Of a stretch of 64,000 nucleotides of DNA, positions 1 through 11,250 are shown piece by piece (positions within the stretch are counted from its first letter, which is position 1; the number at the start of each line of letters is the position of its first letter). The position numbers and the translations under genes are program-made. The stretch spans positions 884,882-948,881 of the forward strand of contig FJOG01000011.1 in assembly GCA_900073065.1 (NCBI GenBank). The letters run 5' to 3'. Under the pieces are notes generated by a model. The model did not search any database, was not told the DNA's origin, and was given only the letters and a program-made list of their open reading frames with translations. Source of the DNA: Phialocephala subalpina. Its lineage: Eukaryota > Ascomycota > Leotiomycetes > Helotiales > Mollisiaceae.

Positions 1-101
1 GAAAAGCGATTAGGAGAAGTCGTACTTGGGGCAAGTAGAGGACTAAAAGCTTATGTAGACCAAGCTACATTCGACACCCTATCGTCAGCGTCTGTCTTTC
101 C

Positions 102-1316
102 TTAGATATTCTCGACGACGTGGGCATTGATAGCACGTTGGAAACCGCTGTCCTGACCTCCAAAATCACCGTGGCTCTGATCAAACTTCTGCGCAGCAGT
201 CATTCCATGTTGGTCAGGTCCCTCTCCGAACGAGGAAGCCATGTTCATCGAGGCTCCGGCTGTTGAGGCGCTGGGCAAGAAGATGACCTTGGAGTTCGCC
301 GTCTTGGCCATGGCTTGCATGGCTTCGAGGTATCGGATCTGCATGGCGGGTGCGCTGGACAGGATGTCGGCAGCTTGTCGCATGAGCTTGGCGGATTCGA
401 CTTCGGCGCGAGCAGCGATGACTTTGGACTCTCCGATACGCTTGGATTGTGCGGCCATGGAGAGGGAGTCTTGGAGCTCGTTGCTGAAGATGATATCCTT
501 GATCAACATGCTCTCGACTTGGACACCCCATCCTGATGCGACGTCCTCGATGATCTCTCCGATTGATTGGGCGATCTCCTCACGGCGCTCGATGACATCT
601 TGAAGGACACGGGCACCAACGACGTGACGGAGTGTAGTTTGTGTACGCTCGACGAGTGCTTGGCGGACGTTGGAGATACCGAAAGCAGCCTTGTGTGGTG
701 AGGTAATATGGTAGTAGATGACGGATGTGAGGTGGAGAGTGACGTTATCCTTGGTCATGCAAACTTGCTTGGGAACCTCTGCAGAACGAATTAGCTATGA
801 TACTTTGATCCGCAGATGTAGATGTACACACCGACAATCTGGATCTTCACATCGACTTGAATGAGACGTTCGGAGAGAGGGTTGATTCTGACCAAACCGG
901 GGTCAACGGCGCGGTAGAATCGACCAAACTTCGTAACCAAACCGACATTACCCTGCGAGACAGGTTTGTAGGGGTTAGGACAGATAACACAGCAAGGAAT
1001 GGCACCCATTGTTCCGAGACATGAACCAAGTGTATCAACTAGGCGCAAGTTAGTCGCGATTCGTTTGTGCATGGCTATCGAGGGTCGTCAACTTACTCAT
1101 GCTTCCGTACCAGCCATGGGCGCCGGTGTCGCTTTCGCCGAGCATCTGCGCATAGCTAGGCTGCAGGTCCTCTCTCTTGGGAGGTTGGACGTTGACGAGT
1201 GGGTTGTCGGCGCTGCCAGGTGTGCGAGATGGACGATAACCGCCACCGTTGACGGATGATCCAGGTTGACCATTCTTGTGGACGTCGTCCTTTGTGGTGT
1301 CTAAGCTTGCAGACAT
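102..1316 (-). CDS. Stomatin-family SPFH/Band 7 protein
   Basis: Three exons on the minus strand (1316-1097, 1038-832, 778-102) splice in frame with GT-AG introns to a 367-residue protein. Residues 1-73 are polar and Pro/Gly-rich. A short hydrophobic Cys-rich stretch follows (around MGAIPCC), then an SPFH core beginning at QGNVGLVTKFGRFYRAVDPG and continuing through MTKDNVTLHLTSVIYYHI, VERTQTTLRHVVG and the heptad-like RIGESKVIAARAEVESAKLM. The tail carries NSKVIFLPS, typical of stomatins. Family members scaffold membrane microdomains and regulate channels or proteases; fungal copies are reported at the plasma membrane or mitochondria, and the sequence does not decide which. The first intron joins ATG A|TT, which keeps MIDTLGSC in frame. 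Nothing looks broken. Confidence is high for the family, moderate for the exact N-terminus. Confidence 0.93.
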
Positions 1317-4295
1317 GATGGAAGATATGTAGAAGAGTACGCGACGAGAATTATGGAGTGCGCGAGGAACGTATTATTATGTAGAAAGAGTGGTGTGATC
1401 CCAAAGATGGAGAGGATGCGCGTGTTGTTAAGTATGTACGGTAGGGGTCGAAGCTGCCTTGCGCTAAGAATCTGGGCGCTGCGGGGAATGATGGTAGCGA
1501 GTTGGATGAGCGTTGACCCAATAATTGAGTAAGAATTACTTGGCGAACTTGGAGAAGGCGTTCGAGTGAACAGAGATACGGAAATTTTCTCTTATTTGTC
1601 CAAGCGCGCACACGGAGTGATGTTTGTGATCAGTTGCGGATGAAACTGTTGATGTAGCAGAGGTGCAGAGGTGGTGACGCTGAGACCTGCTTTATATCAT
1701 CTGCTTTTATCTGCAAGGGAGCTTCAACACTCCAGTCTTTCTTTCCAATATACGGAAGCACTCGGATACTGGGGCCGAATTATCGCTCATGACATTTACT
1801 ACTCTCTCCTAGCTTCAGTTTGATATGCGTGCGTTCCGCCCATTTGCTTGTCGAGCTCCTCTCTCCATGGATGTTCTGTGCTGCGCCCACAAGAGAGCTA
1901 CGGCACAGGGATCCACAAAAGCTTAGCTATCCACTTGACGTCCACTAGAGTGCTTTCGAGTACTCCAGACCCTGGTGAGATTCCCGTTGTGGGCGTCTTT
2001 GACGATGATCATCCTTGAACGACATCATAACATTCCAGATCAAAACTTCTTTACGTCTTACCCGAACGTATCGACCTCGTTTATCTACACTGCCGCAATA
2101 TCAATATCACCTCAGTCGCATGGCGAGGTGGCAACGAAGGATTCCCACGAGCCCACTCTGAGGCAAAAGGCTCCCTAGATCACAAAAAGTAATTCCCTCA
2201 CACACCTCAACTCGTCCCGGGCGACTGCTTCCACACTTTCCCCGCCACCGATTCGACAATTCAGATTCCAAACAGCCTTGGATTCGGGCTGTCTCCTGGC
2301 CGAGCTTAGCTCAGGGTGAAGATCAGAGCAAACATGATCAACTGACCTGCCGACACAGCCCATGACCTTCTAAAATTCTTCTAGAAGCCTGCCTAAAGCG
2401 ATGTTACTCCGCATGCAGCGTCGTAGGCCAAACGTTTTGGCAGATTATCGGTATCGCATCTTGTACGTCAACTTTTACTCTTGCCTTCTCGTGCTTCGTT
2501 TTAGTTTCTGACACGAGAAGAGGCTGAATACCAGCAGGAATGTCCATCCGGAGCATCGGACTTATCGAAATCTCACATGCTCCAGAAACTCAGCCCTGCC
2601 AAGATATCCAAGTTCTGGCAGACTAGTTGGCGTATCGCCGCTACCACTCGAACCTCACAACATTGAGAAACAGCAAGAATTGCTCTACATTGGTCATGTA
2701 CCCCTCACTTCACGAGCTTCCTATCCGGGTTCCGACTGCGAATGGGGAGTCTTGAATCGAGAAGCTCTTATCACAATACGCCAGCAAACTGCTGCTTCAT
2801 CACAGATGCTATCTCTCCGTGGAGGCGCAGCCTTCCGCCAACAGCAACCTCAACATGGCCAATGGGAGAATGCCCGCATGGCATCGGCAACAAACCGTCA
2901 TGAGGAGTCTTTGAGATCTCATGATCTCCACAGACATCTATCTGAGATGTGCAGCAATACGAATTGCGCAGTGCAGACATCGATGATACAGGCTGATCTA
3001 ATGTCGACTGACACAACAGCGGACATCCATTCAAGGTTCGAGCGAATATGCAGGAATCACATCCGATTGCAAGAAATCGGCAATGCCGTTCCAGTTTTCT
3101 TGACAACGACACGAGGGATTCTCTCGAGGCTGTGTGCTTGGCGTCAAGGCTGTCCGCCTCGATGATCCTTGGCGGTTGTGGTACATACACACGTGATTAC
3201 ATCACGTGCTACCCCTTTCGCTGGCATCAATTACCTGGAAGTACAATTTGCATGGAATAACCTCCAATTCCGAAATTCATGTGCGCTATATTGACGTGGT
3301 GAGGTAGCAAAGTCTGAGTTGAAGGCTCTGATAAGATCGGTATTGCAAGTTATGGCTCGAAGTAAGATTGTCAGGGGCTGTGTCCTCTCATCCGAGACTA
3401 TCATCTCGCGGAGCCTGTATTCAGGTGCAAGTGATCTCGAATGCGTCATTATCTCTCATTCATCTTGGCGATCAGAACATTCCTCTGACAACAACCGTTA
3501 TCGTTGGCCCCATGGACGCTAGCTGTGCCCGGTCATCAACAGCTCCATCCATGTAAGAGAACGTTTGGTTCTCAAAGATTTGAATTCGATACACCGCCAC
3601 CCTGCAATCTCCGGTGTCAAGAAGGAAATTGGGCAGGAAGACATGCAGGGATCGTTGTTGTCAACGGCACCGAGGCTTTCTAGACGATTTTCGAGACAAC
3701 AACGCGGAAGAATGGACTTCGCCTCGTTACCCCTCACATGCGCCAGAGTAACGAAGGGATACATGCTTTACACAGCCGAGTTGCTGCAAAGTCTGATAGT
3801 CGATCCTCAACATATCGAAGTCAGTAATCGTGCCGAACGGGCCGATCAGAGCATGTGGAAGAGGAATTACGGTGAGATCGTTCGAATTCACTTGCCAGCA
3901 CTGAGGGTGGGACAACGCCCTCAAAGTCTCCTGGATGTTTGTGTCGACTTGGAGAATGGAGTTTGCTGTCTGGACGTACGATGGCCATTGCCGCCCGAGC
4001 CCTCTACACCTGGCTCTCTGTCCCGTGGACTGCCAACGTTCGTCCCTATTACGATGGCTCCCGATTCTCGAAGCTCGAACTCCCTGGTTAGCCTCGCGCA
4101 ACAGAACGGTAAGAGCACACTCAAAATCAATATTCTATATAACTCTCTGATTTTAATGACCGACCAGAACGCAAATGACGAGCCTAGAACTGATATGCAA
4201 ATTCATTCGAACAAACGATCGATTCTGAAGCAAAGTCCATCACACATTTCGTATCCGCCAAACGCCCAAATAGAAGCAGCGGCCTCACTGTCCAC
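1317..4295. other. About 3 kb without a supported gene
   Basis: The first few hundred bases are presumably the promoter and 5' leader of the stomatin gene. Beyond that there are only short overlapping frames on both strands (for example 2680-3165 plus, 2771-3190 minus, 3565-4326 plus, 3727-4101 minus). None has a recognisable domain, and the longest plus-strand frames start at TTG rather than ATG. The frames at 3519-4101 on the minus strand break into each other, which could mean a decayed gene, but I cannot name a family. Confidence 0.5.
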
Positions 4296-5310
4296 TTACA
4301 TCTCAAACGTGAAGCGGATATCATAAGGCCCAATGCCCACAGGGCCTAGTCTCTCCTCATCTCCTCCCCTCTGATTTGCATAAACTTGCACTTCGTCTTG
4401 CTTGAAGGAGGTAGTCCAGTGCGTCTGTCCGAATACCTACAACGGTTAGTATGCTATCTTTCGACGAGATTCAGAGCTGAGAGGAAGCAGAGGCTGTCGA
4501 GCAGCTCCCAAGACAGCAAATAGGAAGACGAGGATTAAAATGGTCAACTAACATACCCATACATCACCCTCCTGCAAGCCCTCGACTCCTTCACCTCCCT
4601 GGATCAGAGTTAGCTTTACTACTTTCCATGCTAAGAGAGTACAGATGCATGTCTCAGAGGTGCATCTGCGGCAATGGCTCCTTAGACAATGCGAACGAAA
4701 GAACAACTCCCCAAGGAAGTAAGACATACCAAGATGTCGTTTTGATAAGCGCTCCACCTATGCCCGATTCCGTCAAATTCTGGACAAGAAGTGCCTCGAA
4801 TTGCCGGAGCATGGTGTCTGCGCAATGAGTTAGCCCTGCCTCCCACAAAACTTTATGAGCTTTGGCGTATCTCTATCTCGAGACACGTTAATGAGCTGTC
4901 TCTATACGTACGTCATAACCACAATCCTCCTCATCTTTCAAATCATATCGACCCTGATCCAAAACAGTCAATCGACCATTCATACGCGGATCTTGTGCAA
5001 ATGACCTCAAGCTATCTTTTCCGAATGGGATCGCGTTGTGCCAGTACTCGTGGTTCCCGGCGATGATGAATACATGTTTGAATTGGTCACATTGCTTTCC
5101 TAGGAAGGCTCTAAATTTCTCTTGTTCTTGGAAGTCGCGTGGTCGATTTTTGTTTTTGGATTTTCCTAGAGAGCCGATGTCTCCGGCGAGAAGTAGATAG
5201 TCTGCTTCTTGCGGGATCTTGTAACTGTAGAGTTGTGGGCTGTTCTGCAAGTGCAGATCTGACAGCAGTTGGAACTTGACCGGCGCGGAGCTCTCTTCGG
5301 GAGAGGACAT
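4296..5310 (-). pseudogene. Metallophosphoesterase copy 1, internal deletion
   Basis: A calcineurin-like metallophosphoesterase whose exons I read as 5310-4912, 4817-4730, 4598-4557 and 4436-4296. The first exon holds the N-terminal metal sites (SDLHL, GDIGSLG, IAGNHEYW) and ends after DCGYD. The next exon resumes at HHAPAIRGTS, then WSAYQNDIL, GGEGVEGLQEGDVW and the C-terminal VFGQTHWTTSF (the G-x-TH motif). These later exons are open and splice in phase with one another. The segment between, which in copy 2 contains ILGCTMWSD and about 80 further residues, is missing. Only about 94 bases separate the two sides, and the available splice pair does not keep frame (phase 0 into a frame needing phase 2). 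I read it as a recently broken gene; a short-form functional protein using an unseen exon cannot be excluded. Copy 2 starts about 500 bp away in the opposite direction. Confidence 0.75.
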
Positions 5311-5804
5311 GATGCCGAATGTTTGCGAGTTTTTTGTTGGGTTGTGGAAATTTGCTGCGTTCGAAAACTGAGTGGTTTTGTTGTTGCATTCGGTTCATTG
5401 TTGGTTGTTCTCATCCGAGTCGTGCTTGACTGAAAGGAATTGAGTTGTTGAATGTCCTTGTGTCGGCAGCCCGCTGCACGACTCCATCCACCTCTCGGAC
5501 ACTGGCGACCGCAAAAAGCGCGAACTGTAAGAGCTTTGTCAATATTCGAAAGCTTGGTGGATATTAATAGATTTAATCGTAAGCAAGTCCTATTCTCTCA
5601 TTGAACATGCTGCAGACGGAATAGTTCAAAAAGCAAGATAAGCTCCTTTCTTTGTCCCACCACTTCTCACACTCAGACCAAATAAACATCTTACATTTTC
5701 TTTCTTGCTTTGAAGACCAAGTCCCCAAAGTCATTTTTCATCACGGACCGCAAGTCCAACTTCCCTTCCTTAGCACCTCCACAACATTCCCATCAAACTT
5801 CAAG
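5311..5804. promoter_or_regulatory. Spacer between divergent phosphoesterase relics
   Basis: A 494 bp stretch between the start codons of copy 1 (minus) and copy 2 (plus). It holds no long open frame that fits either gene and probably contains two back-to-back former promoters. I see no distinctive motif in it. Confidence 0.35.
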
Positions 5805-6451
5805 ATGGCAACCTCATGTACCTTCCAAGTAGCTCCCGACCTCCACCTGGAGCGCAGAACCGGCGAGTACACAAAACAAATGATCACAAAACGAGCCTCC
5901 TACCTCCTCCCCGGTGACACCGGCTCCGTAAACCAGAAACAATCAAGATATTCAGGTCCTTTGCTGATGATCCGATTATGAATGGAAGGCTGGTAGTGTT
6001 AGAGAAAGATAGTTATGATATGGAACTAGATGGGTATAAGATTACGATTTTGGGGTGTACAATGTGGTCTGATATTAGGTTGACGGATAATAAGGGGGCG
6101 AGTGATGGGGGACTTATTCTAGGAAATGGGCAGGTTTCGCATAGGAGGAGGTTTGTGGAGAGTGTGGCTTGGATCAGAGGGAAAGTTCAAAAAGTCCGGA
6201 TTGAAAAGCCGGATCATAAGATCTTGATGTAAGTCTTCCTTCCCTGTCTTTGATTTCGTTCTAGATCCTAGCTATTTCGGGAAACTTGGGGAGACTTGAT
6301 CATCCTTGACTATTAATCTCTCTCAATTACAATGCTAATACTGACTGCGCTGTATAGTATGACCCACCATGCTCCTACGATACGAGGTTCAGGTCCTTAT
6401 GGACTGGATCAGGCAGGCGAGAGGTGGAGTACCCCTCGTAGTAATATTTAG
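5805..6451 (+). pseudogene. Metallophosphoesterase copy 2, deleted and truncated
   Basis: The start region reads through DLHLER and LLPGDTGS, matching SDLHL and the GDIG motif of copy 1, then jumps with a frame change to RSFADDPIMNGRLVVLE. The copy 1 segment that carries GNHEYW is absent, so an essential metal and phosphate-site motif is lost. The next part is well preserved: ILGCTMWSDIRLTDNK, then an intron at 6229-6357 (GTAAGT...TATAG) that splices to IMTHHAPTIRGS. The frame stops at 6449-6451, just after RWS, so the G-x-TH C-terminal domain seen in copy 1 is also gone. With two separate losses this cannot encode an active phosphoesterase of the family. Confidence 0.78.
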
Positions 6452-6909
6452 TAGTCTAGTAATTAAGGCTATACTTGAAATCGTCTCTAAAAGACTATTC
6501 TATGTGATCTTGTACTTCTTAATTACCTTAGTCTCTAGTCTTTAAGGAGATCTAACATCGAGTTATATTTAAACGCAGGAATTAGAAAAATAATCAAAGT
6601 TTTCAAAGAAAAAAACGAGGGTTTACATAGCCATTCACGAACTTATTACATGCGCTAAGTCCATGTTGAAGAATCTTGCTTGAGCTATTATAAATTGTAA
6701 CGTTTTCAGCCGCCCTATTAGACAAACGCGTCCGCACGGGTGAGCAGTGCTGCTCTAGGCTCAGTCGTTGATCTTACAAGTCCGTAATGACAGTTTTTGG
6801 ACAGTATTGGTAGAGGATATTACACTAGGAAATACCTGACGGAGATCTTTGCCAAAACTCCGTCCCATAACACTCGCTTGCTTGAGCCAGATTCCAAACA
6901 CACCCTCAA
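6452..6909. other. AT-rich spacer after phosphoesterase copy 2
   Basis: About 460 bp separating copy 2 from the 3' end of the AAA+ ATPase gene. The first 170 bases are visibly AT-rich with many TAA, TTAA and TTTAA words, unlike the GC-rich ATPase gene next to it. No open frame of note. It may include the 3' untranslated region of the ATPase transcript and a rearrangement junction. Confidence 0.4.
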
Positions 6910-9900
6910 TTAGTAAGACGCCTCGTCAGGTGATAGATCCGTCTCTACGTTTTGTCTCGGCCTGGGTGGAGGGTCGCGTCCATGACCAGCATACTGATTC
7001 ATATAGCCTTGACCTCCTGCCGCCGCACCCCATACTCTCGATTCATGGGGTCCCGTTGCCCCAAGCATTCCCGGCCCCTCGCGGCCTGTTGGCAAGAGAG
7101 AGTTGCTGCCAGAACCAAAATAATCCTTTGGCAGGTAGTATCTCCCTTCTCCCATGCCGCCAACGTCATTACTGTATTGCGATGGTGGCTGGTAACCAGA
7201 GGGCCCATAGATGTTGCCCAAGTTGTTACGCAGAGAATGGCTGTAGTTCTGAGCTGGGTATCCTGTCCTCGGTGGTCCTGCCGAGAGGTGGTTTCTAGAG
7301 GGATCTAGACTACCTGAGAGGGTATCGCGCATTGTACCGTGGCGCGGCGATGGCGCAGGAAAATCCGTTTGCTGTTGCTCTTGGGCGGCGGTAAAGCCCA
7401 TGTTTAGAGGCGATGCAGCATTGGACAGGTAGCTGCCGCTGCGATTGCGCGAGCTATAAGACCCGCGATGCTCGGAGTTGGCGACAAAATTTTCGGCGGC
7501 CGGAATATCGTCTCCCACGGCGACGTGCTGCCGCAGCCGCTGCATCTTGCCGGTCACGGCAGAGGCGATCTCATCAGCAACTTCATTACCGCCTGCAGCG
7601 GCGGCCGCTCTGAGATGGTCGTCTCGATACTCAGCCTGCATGCCCTCAGTCAGGCTATCTCGGTAACCGTCATGCCGATACTCGGCCTCGAGTGCTAGGT
7701 CAGCGTCCGTGGTACCGCCGTGGACGGCTGTGCGATAGTTCTCGAACGAAGCAGTGATCTCGTGCATCATCTCGAAGTGGCGGACGCTGAGTGTTGGTGG
7801 GCCTAGCAAACTATCTCTTGCCGTAACTGGACCGGTGACATTAGTATTGACGGTGGGTTGCTGGCGCGCGCGTCGCTCATCTTCACGAATGCCGTGTTCA
7901 TAGTAGGCCAGGCTGCACGCGACCTGGAATGCATTACGGATTTGTCGACCGTTCCAACGGCCGTGGCCACGTCTATTGCTACCGCCCTCGAGGAAATGGT
8001 GTTTGGCAAAGGCAATGAGTTCATCCTCATTGATTAGAAGCGAGCCCCGATTCTCAACTTTGGCTAACTCCTCCTCGATTTTGCGCACACGATGAATGTT
8101 GAGCTTCCAAATATCTAGGGTCTGCTCTAGGGTCAAGTCTGGATAGTATATCTTGTAGTGGATGCGCGACTTGAAGGCCTCATCAAGTACGCCAGCTCGG
8201 TTGGTTGTGAGGAAGAGGATGCCGTTGTAGTAATCGAGGACGCGAAGAAATACTGTTTTGCGAGTCAGCAATGTTTAAACAAGAGTACTATTATCGGACA
8301 AGAGCAACTCACCGGAGACCATAGCATTTTTGTTTGTTGCCGTGTCGGCCCGGGACCGCTGCGAAAAAAAGGTGTCGACCTCGTCCAGCAGCAAGATACA
8401 GTCCCAGATGCTCGCCAGGCGAAAAATCTCACGCAGCGATATCTCGAGCCTTTCAGGCGTCATGCCCAAGTCGCCAACTGTAATCTTGAACAGTGGCTTG
8501 CCATTGGCCTGGGCGATGGCCTCCGCGGTGGCTGTCTTGCCAACACCAGGGACGCCATGTAGCAAGATGAAGAGACCTGTGCCTTTCCCCTGTATCAGGT
8601 CCAACGAGGCCCAGTCCTGGTCGATCTTTCGCTCTGCATTCTTCTGCAGGAAGTGGCCTTGTACCGAGCCTTGGATCGCATGCTTGACCCTCTGGGGGAT
8701 CTTGAGCGAATCAAGCGCAAGGCCCGTCTTCGGGGACGGGCGGAGCTTCGCGACGGATAGCTGGGCGAACTTGCGCTCTTGGAAGACGTAGGCAAACACT
8801 CGGCCCGTGAGCAGCGCCTTCGCATCTTCCGTGAGATCCTTCTCGGTCGTCGGCTGAAGTCGCTTGGCATTCTCGCTGATAGCGACGAGGAAATGGTCCT
8901 CCGATACATACTTGTTCCGCTGCTTCGGAGTAACACCACTTCTCACCGGTATCAGCTCCGTCGTCTCTCCCAGAAGGCTGGAGCGGTCGGGGCCAGACCA
9001 CCAGCGGATGCGGAAGTCCTCTTGGATGGTTATGCCTTCAACAATCTTCTTTCGCATGCTAGCTCGTTGCGGCCGCCAATGCGGACATGCCTGATATGCT
9101 TCGCCGAAGTCTACCATCACCTCGCTGTTGATGTGCTCCGGTTGCTCTAGCTGAACTCCTTTCGCATCCGTGGTCGGGTCACCACCGGGAGACCGAGTCA
9201 AGGTCCAGCCGCTGTAGAAGCAATGCCTCGCTTTCATGAGATCAATCAGCGACTCACCTGTCTGTATAGCGTGGGCTAGGCGGCCTTTCCAGTCCCGGCA
9301 AAAGCGCATAGGGAAAATAGGCAACGCACCCACAGGCATCTCGCCAGGAAACTGCTCAATCTTGAACGCCTTCTTCACGACGCAGAATTCCTCTCCCGTG
9401 TGGTCTACGTAGTAGCACCCCAAGCTGAAAGCTGAGCCGTCATTGTTCTCAGCTGTGTCTTTGATATCCGCGTCGTCTGCTGCTGTGGTCACCATTCGCT
9501 CAGGCACCGGATCAACGTAATATGTCTTCCAGATGCGCTTTCCCGTGCGGAAGTCCCGTCGATCCGGCAGCTCGCCGTCGGCTTGTCGGTACACAAACTC
9601 CCCAGTCCTAAACAGGTACCACAGGTCGGAAAAGCGGACACTGGCGCCCGAGGACACGTCCTTGTCCTCGAACCGGTGGTATTCTGTCATGATCTTCTCG
9701 TCGATATATTTCACGTACGCCCGCAGGCAGGCCAACGCCTCGGGGGAGTCATCCGCCGAGTCCTCGTCGTCTTCGCGTGAGTTACTCACCGATTCTTCAT
9801 CGCTGTCGGTCCTTCCATTCGTATTGCCTGCATCGGAGATGGAGTCCCCGTCTAGCTGCGATCCCCATTTTTCCTCCAGCTCTTTGAGGGCTTTCTTCAT

Positions 9901-10632
9901 ATCTGGATGCTGGTAGATCAGCGAACTGAACGGTCGGTAATATGTGCGTGGCCTGTCACTCCAGTTCTCACAGTTGACTCTTGCTAGGATTCGAAGCAGG
10001 GCTGGCGCCTGGATCCGGATGCGACGCGGCCACTTGTCGTTGGACTGCGCTTGCGAGATGAGGTCGGCGGTCGTATTTGCCATCTGGACTGCCTTGGCCA
10101 GAGGTTTATCTTTGACCATCCGCGTGGAGGATGCGGGCCCGCGCTGCTCAAACAACAGATCGCGCAGCCGGCGCTCTTCGTGGATCTCCTGGGGCAGAAG
10201 AAGTCCGGCGACGAGCACGTCGACGGCGTAGCGGCCGTCCTTGCCATGTGGCTCAAAGCGATTCTTAAATTGAGCAAAGTTGCACTCACGCACTGCAGGA
10301 ATGGTTTTTCGGGCCGTCAGGAAGACGTACTCCTGGGTCATATCTGTATCGTCGGTCACTTCGGTGGGTGGTGCCATCGGCTCGGTCGCCGAGTAGGTTC
10401 GTCGCAGCGGATCGAGGGTCGACAGTCTCCCCTCGATATCATTGATTCGATTTCGGTTGTACGCGACCTCTTCTTTCAAAAATTTGAGCTGGTCATGAAC
10501 GCCCGTTGTTTGGGCGTCGGCGTCACCGTCACTTCCGCCGCCGGCGGGTTTAGAGCCATCCATCCTGAGAGAATTACGCTGGAGTTGGCGTCGAGCACTT
10601 GGATTCGGTCGCCAGCAGAAACGTGCCCTCAC
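6910..10632 (-). CDS. Large fungal AAA+ ATPase
   Basis: Two exons (10632-8313 and 8252-6910) joined by a 60 bp intron encode about 1220 residues. A short N-terminal coiled-coil-like stretch is followed by a long region of the type seen in fungal AAA+ proteins annotated as DUF7025 (name from memory), with an acidic insert around residues 270-290. The AAA+ module begins near residue 693 with Walker A GVPGVGKT, has Walker B ILLLDEVD near residue 750, and continues across the intron into TTNRAGVLDEAFKSRIHY, which carries sensor 1 and the probable arginine finger. The lid follows, then about 300 residues of Gly/Pro/Tyr/Gln-rich low-complexity tail ending DLSPDEASY. All catalytic motifs look intact, so it should bind and hydrolyse ATP and remodel a protein partner, which is unknown. 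The neighbour at 11251 is transcribed away from a shared promoter. The gene looks more GC-rich than its surroundings. Confidence 0.92.
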
Positions 10633-11250
10633 ACCATGGTGGAAAGGCGAGGCTCTGAGCTTGGTTTTAAATACAGATGCAGCGGACGCTATCGACGTCG
10701 AACGGCAGGGATGCCCCGGACTGTCAAGGTTAGTGTAACCTTATGCGATCCGCGGCCAGCTTTGCACGTCATGATCAATTGTACGCGCACAATCAGAGCA
10801 AATCAGAAGGCTTAAACCCAGAGCCTACTCGCTTAGAAGTGCACGGTCCAAGTGCCAAGCTGGCCGCAGCGGATCGGATAGTAATCCTTAGCCATGGGAC
10901 GGGAATGATCTGCCTAGCTGCAACGGCTGCCTATCGTCAGCCTCGTGGAAGGCCCTATGACCTCAAATCCCGTCCGTCGCCGTCCATGATTGGTAGCCTT
11001 AATGTACTGCATGAACAGGCCGAGATAGCGAGTACCCAACGCTAAGGCTTCGTGCAGCATTCTGATCCCTGCCCCCACATTGAACCAGTAACACGTGTGT
11101 GAGGGACTATTGCCCGAGTAGCCCAGCGAGACAGCCTACAGCCCACAGCCCACAGCCAAAGCTCCGGTCCATTTTCCTCGAGATGAAAAGCTGTTTGAGC
11201 CGAGCACGCATTACGTATCAACTCTCGCTGAGCCACCATATCGGAGTGAA
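10633..11250. promoter_or_regulatory. Shared promoter of the AAA+/NLR-like pair
   Basis: The start codons of the AAA+ ATPase (minus, 10632) and the NLR-like gene (plus, 11251) face away from each other across 618 bp. No other gene fits in between, so both promoters must lie here. A short tandem CCCACAG-type repeat sits near 11131-11157. I cannot identify specific factor sites. Confidence 0.6.

Noticed and set aside
2680..3165. 161-codon plus-strand frame
   Set aside because: It begins at TTG, overlaps an equally long minus-strand frame and has no domain.
3565..4326. 253-codon plus-strand frame
   Set aside because: It starts at TTG, runs over the 3' end of phosphoesterase copy 1 on the other strand, and has no recognisable domain or composition.
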